A DNA stretch of 34,033 bases from Amanita rubescens (taxonomy: Eukaryota; Basidiomycota; Agaricomycetes; Agaricales; Amanitaceae), in assembly GCA_015039365.1 (NCBI GenBank), contig WION01000558.1:1-34033 (forward strand). Reading direction: 5' to 3'. Below the pieces are notes generated by a model. That model worked only from the letters and a program-made list of their open reading frames with translations, had not been told where the DNA came from and searched no databases. Positions within the stretch are counted from its first letter, which is position 1. Each line of letters opens with the position of its first letter. The position numbers and the translations under genes were made by a program. This document shows positions 1 to 10,627 of this stretch, one piece after another.

Positions 1-20
1 ACATATACTTGCAGAGTAAG

Positions 21-283
21 TCTCGAAGGATGCGGAAACAGCAGATCAAGAAGTGGCGAAACTGAAAGAAGAGCTGATTGCTGCGGTCAGGAGGAGAAAG
101 TTAATCGAGACGCTGAGCGGACGAGGCGATGCACAGCGGCTCGCGTTTTGTATTGCTTTCATTTTGAGACGAGTGTTTTGCCGACGCGCAGAGTTTAGCG
201 TAGGATGTTGCCTCGGTGACGTCGAGAATGTAGTACCGTCGAGATATTCAGTAGTGAACGCTGTTGTAACCACACGACCCTGA
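21..283 (+). CDS. possible last exon of a coiled-coil protein cut by the window edge
   Basis: An open frame runs to a stop at 281-283. Its first part, AETADQEVAKLKEELIAAV and the following RRRKLIETL, has the charged heptad-like look of a coiled coil; the part after about residue 40 looks like random sequence. The same frame has a TAA at 17-19, so an exon could only begin after it, for example at the AG at 19-20. No homologue is recognised. It could be the 3' end of a gene lying left of the window or a gene relic. Confidence 0.15.
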
Positions 284-499
284 CGGAGACACTTGTCTGC
301 AATCCAAAAACCAATACGGTGGTGGGCAGGCGTCAGGGCCTAAGTTCCATTTGCAACCAGCATTTCGAACGTGTTCGCGGGTAGTCCGACTGATGGGTAA
401 GATGATGACATCGGTTTGCCGCTTTGTTGCGTCCACGAGCTGATACTCATAGTTAGAATTTTTTGCAACTCGGAAAAAAAATACCACTTATTGACAAAA
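284..499. other. intergenic; no supported feature
   Basis: Nothing convincing is seen. Short frames on both strands overlap each other and show no recognisable domain. The right edge borders the R1 relic. Confidence 0.4.
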
Positions 500-1495
500 G
501 GAATATCAAACGGCATCCTTGGAACCGAAAAAACCCATAAAAAGCTTTCTACCATCATTCTAGAATGGTCATTGCTCCCGCGCCTCCGCAACTTTTCGTG
601 CAAAAAAGTGATACGCCTTCTCAAGCGCTACGAATATAATAAGTACGAGATCACGCGAATGAATGGACTGACAAGGGTAGCATGAGGTTTATGCACATGA
701 ATAACGTTTCGTGCTCATCGTGCGAGTGGCGTGCCACGCTACTATGATGATCAAAGAACAGGATACTGGAAGACTCGTTTTACCGTCTTCGGCGATGTGA
801 CCGTCTTTAAAGTAAAGTTGTTGTCCGACTACGAAGCGTTACATAAGTACCACTCACGATGGTGGAAATTGGAGTAACACGATCATTTGCAGAATACGTA
901 AGTTGTGGCTAGGGGAACGTGGTAGATGTGAAACGGTCAGCGCGCTTCTGGGAGCCCGAATGTGGTGCGGTATATTTCTCCACGCGCCACCGTCGCCTAG
1001 GTTGGAATGAATGAAGAACTAGATACACGTTCATCAATTGAATGGTACCATGGGAAATCCAAACATGTTGGCCCCGGGTTTCATCTCCGACTCGCGAGTA
1101 AGATGCTGTTCAGGTGATTCTTGTGAGGAAGCGACGTTCGCGGAACAAGTAGGCGAACCTCCACGTATCTCCGCCGACTATATTGAACTGTGTACTCGGT
1201 TCCTAGAAACAGGGACTTTTATTATCCCGGCTGTGACGTGATTCTGGAAGAAAGATACTTAGAGTGGTTTCAAAATGGCTGGACTACACTTGACGATATG
1301 AGCAACGTGTTGCAAGATCATGTTCATGTTTCGTAGAATTGCAACGAACCGATAGGCAACCCAAGACGTGTAGGATCCTGCCAATAGTTAGGGAAAAAAT
1401 ATGTTGCGATTGATCTAGTTAAAAAAATCGCGCAAGGAACGAAAGGATAGAAAAGCAAGATTCAGATCGTTCAGAACCTGCTTGGTGCGGACTCA
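500..1495 (-). pseudogene. R1 family relic, copy A
   Basis: This kilobase is homologous, in the same orientation, to 19395-20180, with blocks of high identity (around 500-640, 770-830, 1060-1260 and 1300-1490) separated by indels. Read on the minus strand it contains coding-like traces shared with the other copies: a segment GGDTWRFAYLFRERRFL near 1130-1170 and an ending around GSKDAV near 510-540. The traces sit in different frames here, so the copy is broken. The family is not recognised. The 3' end on the plus strand (CAGAACCTGCTTGGTGC, about 1478) recurs at 20157 and, inverted, at 19288. Confidence 0.45.
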
Positions 1496-1803
1496 CGGCG
1501 CGGCGTTGCCGGCAGAAGGAGAAAGGATTGCTTCTCTCTTTTCCAAATTGAATACGAGTAAACAATTTGCAAAAGACATCTTACACAGTTTGATTCGAGT
1601 AAGCAGATGATAGATCAACCAACGATGCACTAATGATCTTGAAGTCGATGGGTATCCGCACGGGACTCCAGTAGCAAATGAAGGAAGAGGGAGTGCGATT
1701 GATGATGGTATACTTGTACCAACGAGCGACTCGGAGGGGGCCGACGAGACAGGTTTGGTGCTCTAGGATCTAAAATTCTTCATCTTGAAGACTTGAACGA
1801 GAG
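1496..1803. other. spacer with a fragment repeated at 19.15-19.22 and 20.2-20.27 kb
   Basis: The segment around 1560-1610 (CAATTTGCAAAAGACATCTT and following) recurs inverted at about 19148-19190 and directly at about 20228-20265. No gene is seen. The rest is presumably 5' flank of the F-box gene. Confidence 0.4.
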
Positions 1804-3139
1804 TTGGACGACTCGTGTCAACTATTTCAAAGTCCGAAGCGCCCGTCAAGCTCACACAGGGAGTACTGGAGTCTGCCTGCACTAGCGAGCGGCATGAATC
1901 TCTGCGAAATTACTCCAGAATTACAGCTCGAAGTACTACAATTCTGTACTCCGCTTGATTTAGCTGCTCTATCCCGGGCGCATACTTCCCTGCGTGACGT
2001 TGCGCAACATGCGCTCTATAGTCATATCTTCTTCCTCGCTTACCTCTCCGACTTTATACAAGACTGGGACTCGGAAAGAAATCCATCGAAGCTGAATAAG
2101 GCTGGGTCACTATTTCACACGTTAAGCACGAGCGCGCGGAAAGCGGCGATGGTTAACAAACTCCGCATACATTTTTCGAACAGAGATAGCTGGAATGGTG
2201 CCAAGATAGCTTTGGATCCCATCATGGTGCACGTTTCCGACACACTAAAAAAACTGCCAAACCTGGTGGACTTGCGAATTGCGTACGACTGTTTGGCGAT
2301 TTTTCCGGGGGGTGCCTAAGCGAAACGATCAGGTTCGTCTTTATTTAATCCCGAGAGCTACATTATTGAAAGCCAATCTGTCATCACGAATGCAGGGGCG
2401 GTCATTTCCAGCTCCATACGCTATGGCTAGGGGATGCCCACGATCTCGAAGGAATCCTCGCCAACCAGCCTAACCTCCGATTCCTTGGAGTTTTTTACAA
2501 TAGTGCTGAACATCTTTCAGCAAGAATTAAGTTGCTCGTTCAAAGGGCGTCTTCGTCTTGCACAATTCCGACAATCGTTATACTGAACTATTTTTACTCT
2601 GGACTACAAATATTTCCTTCGTCTCATCGTCCTGGCCAGGTTTTTGGAGAATGTCGAGAGATTACAAGATCTCTTTATGAATTCCCCAAAAAGTTCCATG
2701 TATTCGGTCTCACGTTCAATTTTTTGTGGAGTAGTACAGGGGAAGATATTGGTTTATTCAGCGAGGTGATGAAAGGGATTGCAACTTGCTTTCAGACTTA
2801 TTATCCACGTCTGAAAGTTGGGGACCTCCGTATCGTGATTCATGACTTGACGACACAGGTACGGCGCTCTTCACTATCAAAATTTACCCAAGTAAAATGT
2901 TTATTATCCCCTCACAGTCGTGGAATTTCCCACAATTCGCCAAATCGTTGCCACTGCCGCTCTTTGAAACTGTAAAGGATGTCGTTTTCCAGTTTCTTGA
3001 CCTAAAAGAGGACAGGTTGCGTTTCTTTATCGCAGATGCACATTTATTAGTGAGGGAGTTGGGAAAAGAATGGAGCTTGGTACAGCATGTTAGGATGATT
3101 GTCCCGCGGTCCATCCGCCTACGTGTGGTTCGACTGTAA
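1804..3139 (+). CDS. F-box/LRR-like protein, frame interrupted near 2303-2315
   Basis: An F-box-like start (ITPELQLEVLQFCTPLDLAA; ATG at 1894, or an upstream ATG at 1804) is followed by text typical of mushroom F-box proteins, including LPNLVDLRIAYDCL and LWLGDAHDLEGILANQPNL. Proposed exons are 1804-2332, 2396-2858 and 2918-3139, with introns of 63 bp (GTTCGT...GCAG) and 59 bp (GTACGG...ACAG). The second junction is in phase. Exon 1 reaches exon 2 only if one base is added in the run of six G at about 2306-2312; as written, the frame ends at TAA 2317-2319. An alternative intron from the GT after the G-run to the AG near 2430 would keep the frame but drop the LHTLWLG segment. F-box proteins recruit substrates to SCF ubiquitin ligases. 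The gene may be a young pseudogene or carry a sequence error. Confidence 0.6.
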
Positions 3140-3190
3140 TTGCGATTGTGGTTTTGAGTTTCCCACAACGTGCGTTGATGGATACCTCGA

Positions 3191-3232
3191 CCAAAGGGGA
3201 GCTTAAAACCACTGTAGTATGTTCCCCTTTGG
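3191..3232. other. hairpin downstream of the F-box gene
   Basis: CCAAAGGGGA at 3191-3200 is the exact reverse complement of TCCCCTTTGG at 3223-3232, leaving a 22-nt loop. It lies 51 bp past the F-box stop codon, so it would fall in the 3' UTR if transcribed. Its function is unknown. Confidence 0.4.
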
Positions 3233-3870
3233 CTCCATTGCGTTAAATCTCAATTGTCGGCGTGACAGATACCAATCAGAATACCACTTTCCTAATTAGC
3301 AACCTTAATGCGCCCGTAACTCCAGATGTATACTGCACCTTCACGCTTTTATTTCATCCATACTTTGTTGCCCAACGCCAGCAAATGGACTTGTATTCTG
3401 GTTATCTCGCCTTGGTTTTGATTAATATCAACGAGTTTAACAGATAAGAGACTGCGATACTGACGGTCGGGAAGATTTCCCGTACAGTTATAGGCTCTTA
3501 TAGCTCGCGGATTTACCTAGATAATAAAAGCATAGGTCTGTTTCCATGTGCCTACGACTGTGTTGCAGTGACTCGACCCAGCAGTCGATGATTTGTACCG
3601 CGTTTTCGACGCCAAGTCATCCTGCTGGTGAGATGTATTGGACGGAAGCGTGGCCCGCTCGTGATCATTATGTTTTTCCCCAATTTCATGCGGAGTGTAT
3701 GTTAAGAATCTATGACTAGGTTAGCTGTGTCTATGAGCGACGAGTGGGACGCGCCAGTGGCCATGGGACTTGAAAGAAAGCTGTCGATTTATCACCGGGC
3801 GCAAACGTCGGTAGTTACTCGAGCAGTCTCCAAGTACCTAGACCATTTACCAAGGCCTGCGTGTCTTCTG
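3233..3870. other. intergenic; no supported gene
   Basis: Only a 61-codon frame at 3262-3447 is present and it has no recognisable content. A short stretch around 3575-3625 (AGTCGATG.TTTGT then GCG.TTTCGAC) resembles 7758-7790, suggesting old shared repeat DNA. Confidence 0.4.
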
Positions 3871-4011
3871 AGCTGACGAATATACCACATCGCCGTACAA
3901 CAATCGACGATCGCGCGCACGTGTATTTCAATTTACTATGCACAATTTCTCAATGGCGTTCTGATACTTCCCCCAGAGAGCATGATGGTTTCTGCTCCAA
4001 GTGCCGCTCCC

Positions 4012-4602
4012 TTAATTGATCGTCCAATAGGCTATGTCGCCTATGATGCTGCTTCCCGACAAAAGGGTAATCTTGTAGGTAAAAGTGAGTTTTGTTCTTT
4101 TGTTTCTCCAAATGACGCTTACATCGGGCACGCCGCTACCATCCTGAGTCCAGTACAGGTCTTGACCATCAGCGGGAATGAGCCTAAATCAGGTCAAGCC
4201 TCCGGGTACTCCAAAGATTCGTTGTGGCTTACTGATAGTAACCATCAGAGGTTCGGACAACATTCCAATCATATGAGGCCGAGGACCATATGAGGTTCTT
4301 TACAAATTGAGAACATCCATGATTAGATGAAAACAGTGAACCTACTCCGGATCCCTGGACCATGTTGATATATAATCCATTGGACGAGTCCTTGATGGTC
4401 GTGATAGTTTGGGCCGCAGAAAGGGGATCACTACTGAAAAACAGGGTCTCGGATGCAGATCAGCTGACTAGTGCGCGAGCGGGGGGTAAAGACAGTTGCC
4501 TACTGGAGCGCTGGGTGCAGTGATCACGGAATCGCCCGGTTGTTCATTACCGGAGGTGACATATTGTCTCGTCTGTATGCTTTGGATCATGTAATTCGCC
4601 AT
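4012..4602 (-). CDS. beta-trefoil-like small protein, copy 1 (intact)
   Basis: Four exons on the minus strand, 4602-4504, 4447-4346, 4297-4233 and 4183-4012, join into an uninterrupted frame of 145 residues. The introns are 56, 48 and 49 bp. The start reads MANYMIQSIQTRQYV, a later segment reads YYQLIPADGQDLYWTQDGSG, and the end reads GYWTIN. Length, the alternating hydrophobic strands and the repeated W-x-I/V stretches (WNVV, YWTIN) suggest a beta-trefoil fold like that of small fungal lectins and protease inhibitors, but no specific family is recognised. There is no signal peptide, as is common for such cytosolic mushroom proteins. The exon structure matches the copies at 18.3-18.9 kb (dead) and 20.98-21.59 kb (intact). 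Product and fold are inference; the gene structure is well supported by three-way comparison. Confidence 0.65.
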
Positions 4603-4662
4603 TGTAGGAGAAAGCTCTGGAGTTCAAGTGCTGGGATAGCACCACAAAGTCTGCGCTAGCCT

Positions 4663-4745
4663 GCTTTATGTACCTTCGGACGTTACATCATTTGAGCTGT
4701 GCATTTCGGCTGCCTTGAAGCGCTCCCATATGAAGCAAGGTCACG
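4663..4745 (-). promoter_or_regulatory. conserved upstream region of beta-trefoil copy 1
   Basis: On the minus strand a TATA-like GGTACATAAAGC (4674-4663) lies about 60 bp before the ATG. Further upstream, about 4707-4745, is a box with CCTTGCTTC followed by TTCAAGGCAGCCGAA. Both recur in the same order before the other two copies (18981-19057 and 20843-20920), which suggests a functional core promoter and upstream element. Confidence 0.45.
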
Positions 4746-5342
4746 AGAAATCACGATATTAACCTAACGGCAAGCCCATACACATTCACCTAATTGCTTC
4801 TCATGTCAAGGTGACAGGATTCATGAATGTGGCCCATCGAGTCTCCGCTGACCGCGTATTCGGTTCTAGAAGATATTCATATATAGCAGTCGTAAGGATG
4901 ACGGTGAAGCGTTACTGGCACGTTAACCACTATGTGTCTACGCGGGCAGTACCAAAAAACAAGAAAGAATTCTTATTCGTCACGCGTCACGTCTCACTTT
5001 AGTATTTACCGTATACGCCACGACCAGGTCTATGTTATAAACGTTGAGGGCGCCACCAGTGCCGCAAGTCCCGCTACGTAGAGCTCGAGTCGCCGTGACT
5101 CACGCGCGTAGTAATGAGCAAAACGAGACCGAGCATTTGAGATACAATTACATGAACACAATCAACCAAATCGAGAGACTTAAATTAAATTTTCCGTCAT
5201 GTTGGAATCCTCTATGTCATTCCAATCTTTATCGGCAGGCCCGGTGGTTGCTTTTTCCTTCCCTTTTCCAGAGCGTGATTTCGGCGTGATTTCGACTTAG
5301 TCGCAACGATCTGTGTTGCTTCAGTGGATGACTCATGAGAAG
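4746..5342. other. intergenic; no supported gene
   Basis: Small frames at 4811-5002 and 5044-5289 show no recognisable domain and no sign of conservation inside the window. Confidence 0.4.
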
Positions 5343-6320
5343 TCAGAAGGGACAGACCCGAGATGTAGACGCGGAAGGCGTTGAAGGGGTGGCAGAATTA
5401 CCAGATTCCACCTTTCTTTTTTTCGTGGCGAACAGCGCGTCCAATGCCTCGTCTGTTTCGTCACGTTTGGCTATGGCGCTTTGGTTCCGACAGGAGGAAA
5501 ACCCCGGATTCCCGTTTTCCGGCATTTCTATTTCGGCATCCGAGTGTGCAACGACGCGAATCCGATCAATCAGGGATTGGTAAGTCTGAGGAGTGCAGAG
5601 TTGAAAACATAGAAGTAGTGATTACTTTACGAGCCTGTTCCATTCTTTTAACGGTCAGGCAGTTCAAATGTGAGGAGTTGCACTTTCATCAGGTGTCTTC
5701 TTCGATGTCGAGAATCATGTTGTCCTTCTTCTTGGCAAAGAATGGCGCCGACCATCTCTGCATATTCACGGAAAGGACAAATGTCCTTATGCATGGCTGC
5801 TTTCACGGTGTAATAAAACACGGCATACTAGGCATTTGCGTCTTTCAATGTAACGCCATTCCAACAGGGCTCCTGACGCGTCCTGTGTAAAAGGGGGTGG
5901 CTTAATCCATGTTTTAACGTGAAGTCGATATGCGACGCTGTGTTGTCATCCGGGTTTTAGATACCCATGAGAACGACAGGAACGGGCACAGCGTGTGCCG
6001 CTTGCCATGCATTGGAATGTAGAGGCAGTTCCAATAGGCCTTTATATCATTACGTGTCAGCACGCGGCAAACAGATGATACTCAAACTTACCTTTCCTCC
6101 AGTAGACTTTCCTTCTTGAATCTCGCATGCAGTGTGTCGATTTCAGCAGCAACCTCGCTGAAAGCGACCATACGAGTTGCGGGCATATTCGGCGATGTCG
6201 TCAGTCCGCTGGAAACGATCAAGAGTTTTTTAAAGCGTGAAAAAGGGGTGTCATGATCCTTTTCTCGATCTCTGGTTACGTTTGAGTCTCAATCGCTCCT
6301 CTTCTTGGCGGAAAAGACAT
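5343..6320 (-). CDS. small coiled-coil/NLS-type protein, middle unresolved
   Basis: The minus strand shows three coding-like pieces. Exon 1 (6320-6280) begins MSFPPRRGAIETQT. It splices over a 71-bp intron (GTAACC...TTCCAG) to exon 2 (6208-6092), which reads ATRMVAFSEVAAEIDTLHAR then FKKESLLEE and ends at a good donor (GTAAGT). A last exon (5585-5343) begins after CTCCTCAG with TYQSLIDRIRVVAHSDAEIE, continues with a basic KKRKV stretch like a nuclear localisation signal, and ends at 5343. Exon 2 ends in phase 2 while the last exon starts in phase 0, so a middle exon whose length leaves remainder 1 is needed in 5586-6091, or that 506-bp stretch is an insertion. The family is not recognised. 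Confidence 0.4.
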
Positions 6321-6699
6321 GGAGAGGATACCGGATAAGAGGACGGAAAAGCGGAAATAAAGGATTCGGAACGCGGCTGCAAGCCTTGCCTTAACGAGTA
6401 TGTGTCACGAATGTGATGGCGTGATTCCGATCACTGGCAGAAGCGTCGTTCTGAACCCACTACTAACGTAGCGGGAATCTCGTCATCCCCCGACCATCAA
6501 GGCCACTGATACATCGCTGCGTGCCTGCGACATACCAACTGGAGGATGCATCCAGTATGAGATGTGATTTTGTTTTTTCCACACCTTGCTCCTCACGCGC
6601 CTGTACACATCTCAGGATGCCTCTGCTGGATGATGTAGTGGATCGTAGCGAAAGTAAACATGGTCTTCTGGCACATCTTGTGTATCCTCATCCCGGACA
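6321..6699. other. intergenic; no supported gene
   Basis: A 61-codon frame at 6521-6706 is not convincing. The stretch presumably contains the promoter of the leftward gene starting at 6320. Confidence 0.35.
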
Positions 6700-7560
6700 T
6701 AATTAAATGCAGCCCAGCCTTTTCAAAACCGATTCTAGATTACTTTCTCAACAAGTATCTTTCCACCAGAATCATGTCACAATGCTGGTTTCTTGGATCC
6801 GAATACACAGTTGAACGTTGGTTGATGAGTGGAGATGCGTGGAGTTTCATTTGCCGGTTCCACAAACGTCGCCTCCTGGTAAGAAGCATCTATGTGTATG
6901 TTGAAGCACTGACGGCTTGCCTGAACAGAATCAAACTCATGAGTCGGAGATGAGGAGGCCAATGTGTTATTGCTCGGTTCCCCAGAGTAACATTCAGATG
7001 ATGAATGTCGGTGTTAGTCTTCCATAATCCACCCTAAACCCGTGATGATTCTCCCTCAGTTGATCGCTCACGATACTGGCAGTCACTAACGTCACTCATC
7101 CATATCTCATTTACTCGGTACTATGCTGTGGTGATAGAGATAGTAGCACATGGAGAAAGATGCTGCCTTTTCTTCTCGGCACTCACAAGCACGCTGACTG
7201 TTTTACGTCTATCCCCTTACCACGACTTAGGTGTCGGCAAACAATTGTACTATTTCTGAACTTGCGCCATCATGAACGTTTGAATGGTGCTTTATGTAAC
7301 ACTTTATAGTCTGACAACTTCACGTCGGAGAAGGCGGTCACACAGTCGAGAGAGCCTTCCATTTCCTCTGAAACTATGTTCTCACTGTCTTGTTCGTTGG
7401 CGTTATTTCATACTCACGTTGCATTGATAATCTTCCTAGTGTTCGTTTCCTCCATTCGCATAAGGGGGAACAGCTACTTTTCTAGAATGATGCCATAGAA
7501 AGGATTTTTCATAGATCTATTCGGTTCCAAGCATGCCGCCTTTGTCAAGTAACCTTGCAT
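6700..7560 (+). pseudogene. R1 family relic, copy C
   Basis: This is the inverse-orientation relative of copies A and B. TTTCTCAACAAGTATCTTTCC (6743 on) matches the minus strand of 19395-20180. The following LGSEYTV...SGDAWSF...CRFHKRRLL corresponds to the TEYTV...SGDT.RF.Y.FRERRFL trace, and the end near 7500-7560 reads FIDLFGSKHAAFVK before a stop. Between about 6960 and 7490 homology is hard to follow. The copy is probably dead. Family and function are unknown. Confidence 0.4.
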
Positions 7561-8310
7561 CGTCAGGAAGAATTGAATTAGTATGAGGCTCGAAGTTCCG
7601 CCTTGACGATAGACTCTTCCCTTTTCTAATATGTATGCCTGACATATTCAGGCCAATGGTGAAATAATGGCATGTTTCGGAGACGTGTGAGGACTCCAAT
7701 ATACTTTACGGATTTGATCCGTTGCAAAGTGTCCTAGTACACAGAGCGATCGACGTGGCAGTCGATGGTTTGTTCTGCGCTTTCGACTGAATGCTCAGCG
7801 CTCAGGCTTAGGCCTATTTCATGCTAATCGTCGGATGGCGTCGTGCTGTCACCAAAAACTCCATCTTTTTCGCTGACGTTACTGATCTCACAAGTCCTCG
7901 GGCTTATTCTCCCGGTGAACCCACGGCTTAGGTTCCTGGGCCTGTGGCCTGGGAGCTGAGGGGTCAAATCGGGTAATAGTACACAGCCTTTGGTGTCCGA
8001 GCAGCGACAGCTTTAGCGCTTCATGCTAGAGTAGGCCCGAGGCGCTTCATGCGTACAGCACTTTCAAACTTAAACCCGCACATATGCTTGGTATTAACAG
8101 CTGTTAACCAGAATATCCACGTTTCCCCATCAAGAGGAATCAGACGATAATAACCTGTGATACCGTATAATGGCCTTCGAGTGTGACTTGGCGAGAAGGA
8201 TCTACTGCGGGCCGTTTGCATCAGCAGGTTGCAATGTGGGATGCGGTGTTGCTTCGCACGAGAGAAAAATGTAGATTCCGTTATCGAGCGCTCAAGCGTC
8301 TATCCTAACA
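7561..8310. other. 5' flank of the first tandem unit
   Basis: There is no supported gene; the 66-codon minus frame at 8021-8221 has no recognisable content. The last part (about 8228-8320) is homologous to 10535-10626 upstream of the second tandem gene, including GCGGTGTTGC/GTGGTGTTGC and AAGCGTCTATCCTAAC.TATTTAA, and so marks the left part of the duplicated unit. Confidence 0.4.
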
Positions 8311-8430
8311 TATTTAAGGTGTCCACTCTGCATCAGTCCTTCCCAAGCGGTTTATATCAAGTTGTCTCATTGTGCGCATCTTCCTTTATGACGTAAGGAA
8401 CCTGCTAACTGCGTGTGTTCACCTCAGCAG
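8310..8430 (+). promoter_or_regulatory. TATA-like box and 5' UTR intron of the 8.4 kb gene
   Basis: CATATTTAAGG at 8309-8319 is a TATA-like element, also present at 10617-10627. Before the ATG, GTAAGGAACC (8393 on) ... TGCTAAC ... CACCTCAG (ending 8427) has the donor, branch point and acceptor of a short 5' UTR intron. The tandem copy keeps the branch point (TGCTAAT) and an acceptor (CATTTTAG), with its donor probably at the GTGAGC near 10678. Confidence 0.5.
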
Positions 8431-8432
8431 CG

Positions 8433-9161
8433 ATGTCAGACGGGACACACCATAGCTTCACGTTTAATGGCAACACCAATTTCAATGGCGCTATTGGATG
8501 TGTGTTTGGGCCGTCCAACCGAGTTACCATTTCAAGCTTAAACACTAATACAACTAGTGTGCCAATGCCAAGCGAGATAAACAACACTTTTACGTTTAAT
8601 GGCAATAGCGCAGCTATTGGATGTGCGATAGGGTCCACTCAAACTACCATTACAAACTCCAACGATACAACGGGCGTGCAAAAACCGACTGGTTGGCAAT
8701 CCGATGGTGTTAGAAATGCACTTGAAACCAATGATGGACCCCAGGTTGTTAATGATGGTAGGAGACTAGGATACAACGACGAGAACGGATCTGCCATTGT
8801 TACGGAAAGCGGGAGGGACGGACCCGGCGATGCTCCTGATGATGGTGGGAACGAGGACGACGAGATGTCCGTCGACCAAGATCATAGCAAAAACACTTAC
8901 ACTGGCAAGACTGACCGAGGCGCTCACATCTTGAGTGATGCATCACATGTTAATATATCAAGAGCCGAGTTTAACAGCATCGCTGGCAATTCATCAAAAA
9001 CTACCAGTAAGTTTAAGCGCTGATTACTACATTCATTGCGTAACTCTGATCAAGACAATTATTATAGAGTTGGCAATTTGACACAAAAAATTGAGCTTCG
9101 GGACAGGAGGTTGTTAGCTGAACCGTGGAGCTTTGACTGGAGGCGATCCTTTGGGATTTAA
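8433..9161 (+). CDS. small repeat-motif protein 1 (GN-IGC-G repeats plus STAND-associated motif)
   Basis: Exon 1 is 8433-9006. A 63-bp intron (GTAAGT...TATAGAG) leads to exon 2, 9070-9161, giving 221 residues. The N-terminus holds two copies of a short repeat, SFTFNGNTNFNGAIGCVFG (residues about 6-24) and TFTFNGNSAAIGCAIG (about 49-64), each followed by a Thr/Ser/Asn-rich I-T/S-N/S stretch. A disordered Gly/Asp/Glu-rich middle follows, then AHILSDASHVNISRAEFNSI (about 167-186) and a C-terminal tail NLTQKIELRDRRLLAEPW. The 'AS-x-V-x-I-S-x-x-x-F/L-N-S/x-I/V-A-G' segment resembles a short motif often seen N-terminal to NACHT/STAND domains in mushroom proteins; no NTPase is present here. The tail is reached only through the second AG of the acceptor. 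Function is unknown; an amyloid-like or signalling role is speculation. The paralogue lies at 10744. Confidence 0.65.
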
Positions 9162-9830
9162 AATAATAATGTTGATTCACGACAAAGCTTTGTGCTTAGT
9201 GAGGTTGTATATATCAGTGGTTCCTTCTAACCTGTAAATACGTCCAATGATAAGATTGACGAAATCTCGAACGTGAACCTACAGCCAACTTGAACGTCCA
9301 AACAAACCCGCCTGGCCGCTCGACACGGGCGCTCATCATATTCTGACGACCGGACCGAAAGCAAAAAGGCTTCAATATTCGCTTTAGAAATGGACCGATG
9401 ATTTCAACCAAGCAGCCCCGTGCTTTCGTCAAGGCAACGGCCTGCTTGAATTGGCGTTTGAAGGTGGGTGTTGCGTCTATTGTTCATAGCCACGGCGCGC
9501 TTGACGGACAAGCCTTCCGAAAATCTTGAAAATCAGTGCCAGTTATTTGGACGTGATTCAACGAACCTTGTTATTTAGATAAAGTACGACAATGTACCTG
9601 CTATCTTGGCAATGTTATTCGCTAAAACTTTCCTCGGATGTTGGGGCTCAAGCCAAGAATTCAATGAGCTTGGGGATGAGCTGCTAGTGCTTTGGATGCT
9701 GTTTCGAATGTTCCGCCACATGTCGCAAGTAGAGATTCCAGTTGAATTGAGAAATGGCTCGTCAAGTGCACACATAACATCTCTTCTACTAGAGAATGTG
9801 TGAGGCTGAATATTGCAGGTCACCAGCCAT
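9162..9830 (-). pseudogene. relic of a convergent gene in tandem unit 1
   Basis: This stretch is homologous to 11340-12000 of the second unit, e.g. TTTAGAAATGGACCGATGAT at 9383 and 11655, and AAGTGCACACAT at 9764 and 11983. On the minus strand a trace EIIGPFLK (about 9380-9410) corresponds to PKIIGPFLK in unit 2, but frames do not stay open over the homologous blocks. The original product is not recognised. Confidence 0.3.
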
Positions 9831-10534
9831 CGGTTAAAAGATCTTTGGACATGAGGTCACCTCGCTGGTGAATTTAAGTGGCCGCACTGCTGGTGGTGGC
9901 ATGCTGCCATTCTGGTCAGCCTTATTGAGCAGAAAAAACTTCGCACGCGGCTGCGCACCACTCGTCGCTTACTCACATTTATATAACACTGCTGTGCAAC
10001 TTCATCTCTTCCGACGATGTCACGAGCGGGAGAAGCCACCAGTGGTGCTGGCCTTTTCTCAAGTTCTTGTTTTCAGCTTGTGACCACTGCTTTGTTCGAC
10101 AGAAAGGTGAGTTAAGTTAACAGTGTAGAGCCTCGAATTGTGATACCGCTTACAACACAACAGATTCTTATATGATTTGGGGCTCGACTGTGATATGTCT
10201 CTGCATTCGGAAGGTTACGCTTTTGAATCCCATCACCCATCAGTCCGATCACATACACTACCAGCTGCAGCGTTCCCCACATTGACGCTTAAGTTTTTCA
10301 GGAAAGGCATTCAAATCCTTCACAAAAGCCGCCTGTTGACAACAACTCATACAGGTAATACCCTGTTAATCTCCACATCGCCCACCTCCGTAGAGGGGAG
10401 TTAAGGCCCAGAGCAGTGGAATCAACAATAATATCCTGCGGCATGGCATCAGTGGCACCACACAATGGCCTTGTGCGAACCTCCGGCCATGTTCGGCAAG
10501 AAGCTCTACTCGCTTGGATTGGCCGCCTGGCGCA
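9831..10534. other. spacer between the tandem units
   Basis: Frames at 9857-10083 and 10177-10404 overlap others on the opposite strand and show nothing recognisable. No gene is supported. Confidence 0.4.
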
Positions 10535-10616
10535 ACGCGGATGTGGTGTTGCACTTCGATCACCTTCTCTTCCGCGAGGGAACAGCGTCAATTCCATCAT
10601 TAAGCGTCTATCCTAA

Positions 10617-10627
10617 CGTATTTAAGA
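10617..10627 (+). promoter_or_regulatory. TATA-like box of the 10.7 kb gene
   Basis: CGTATTTAAGA, within the conserved block AAGCGTCTATCCTAACGTATTTAA, aligns with 8309-8319 upstream of the first tandem gene. Confidence 0.4.

Noticed and set aside
3982..4293. 103-codon plus-strand frame, and its relative on the minus strand at 21362-21628
   Set aside because: Similarity between them at first suggested a gene, but the other strand gives the four-exon beta-trefoil gene with all junctions in frame; these are its antisense shadows.
7793..7809. 17-bp identity GCTCAGCGCTCAGGCTT with about 32799-32815
   Set aside because: Too short and isolated; flanks do not align, and a chance match of this size is possible in a 34-kb window.
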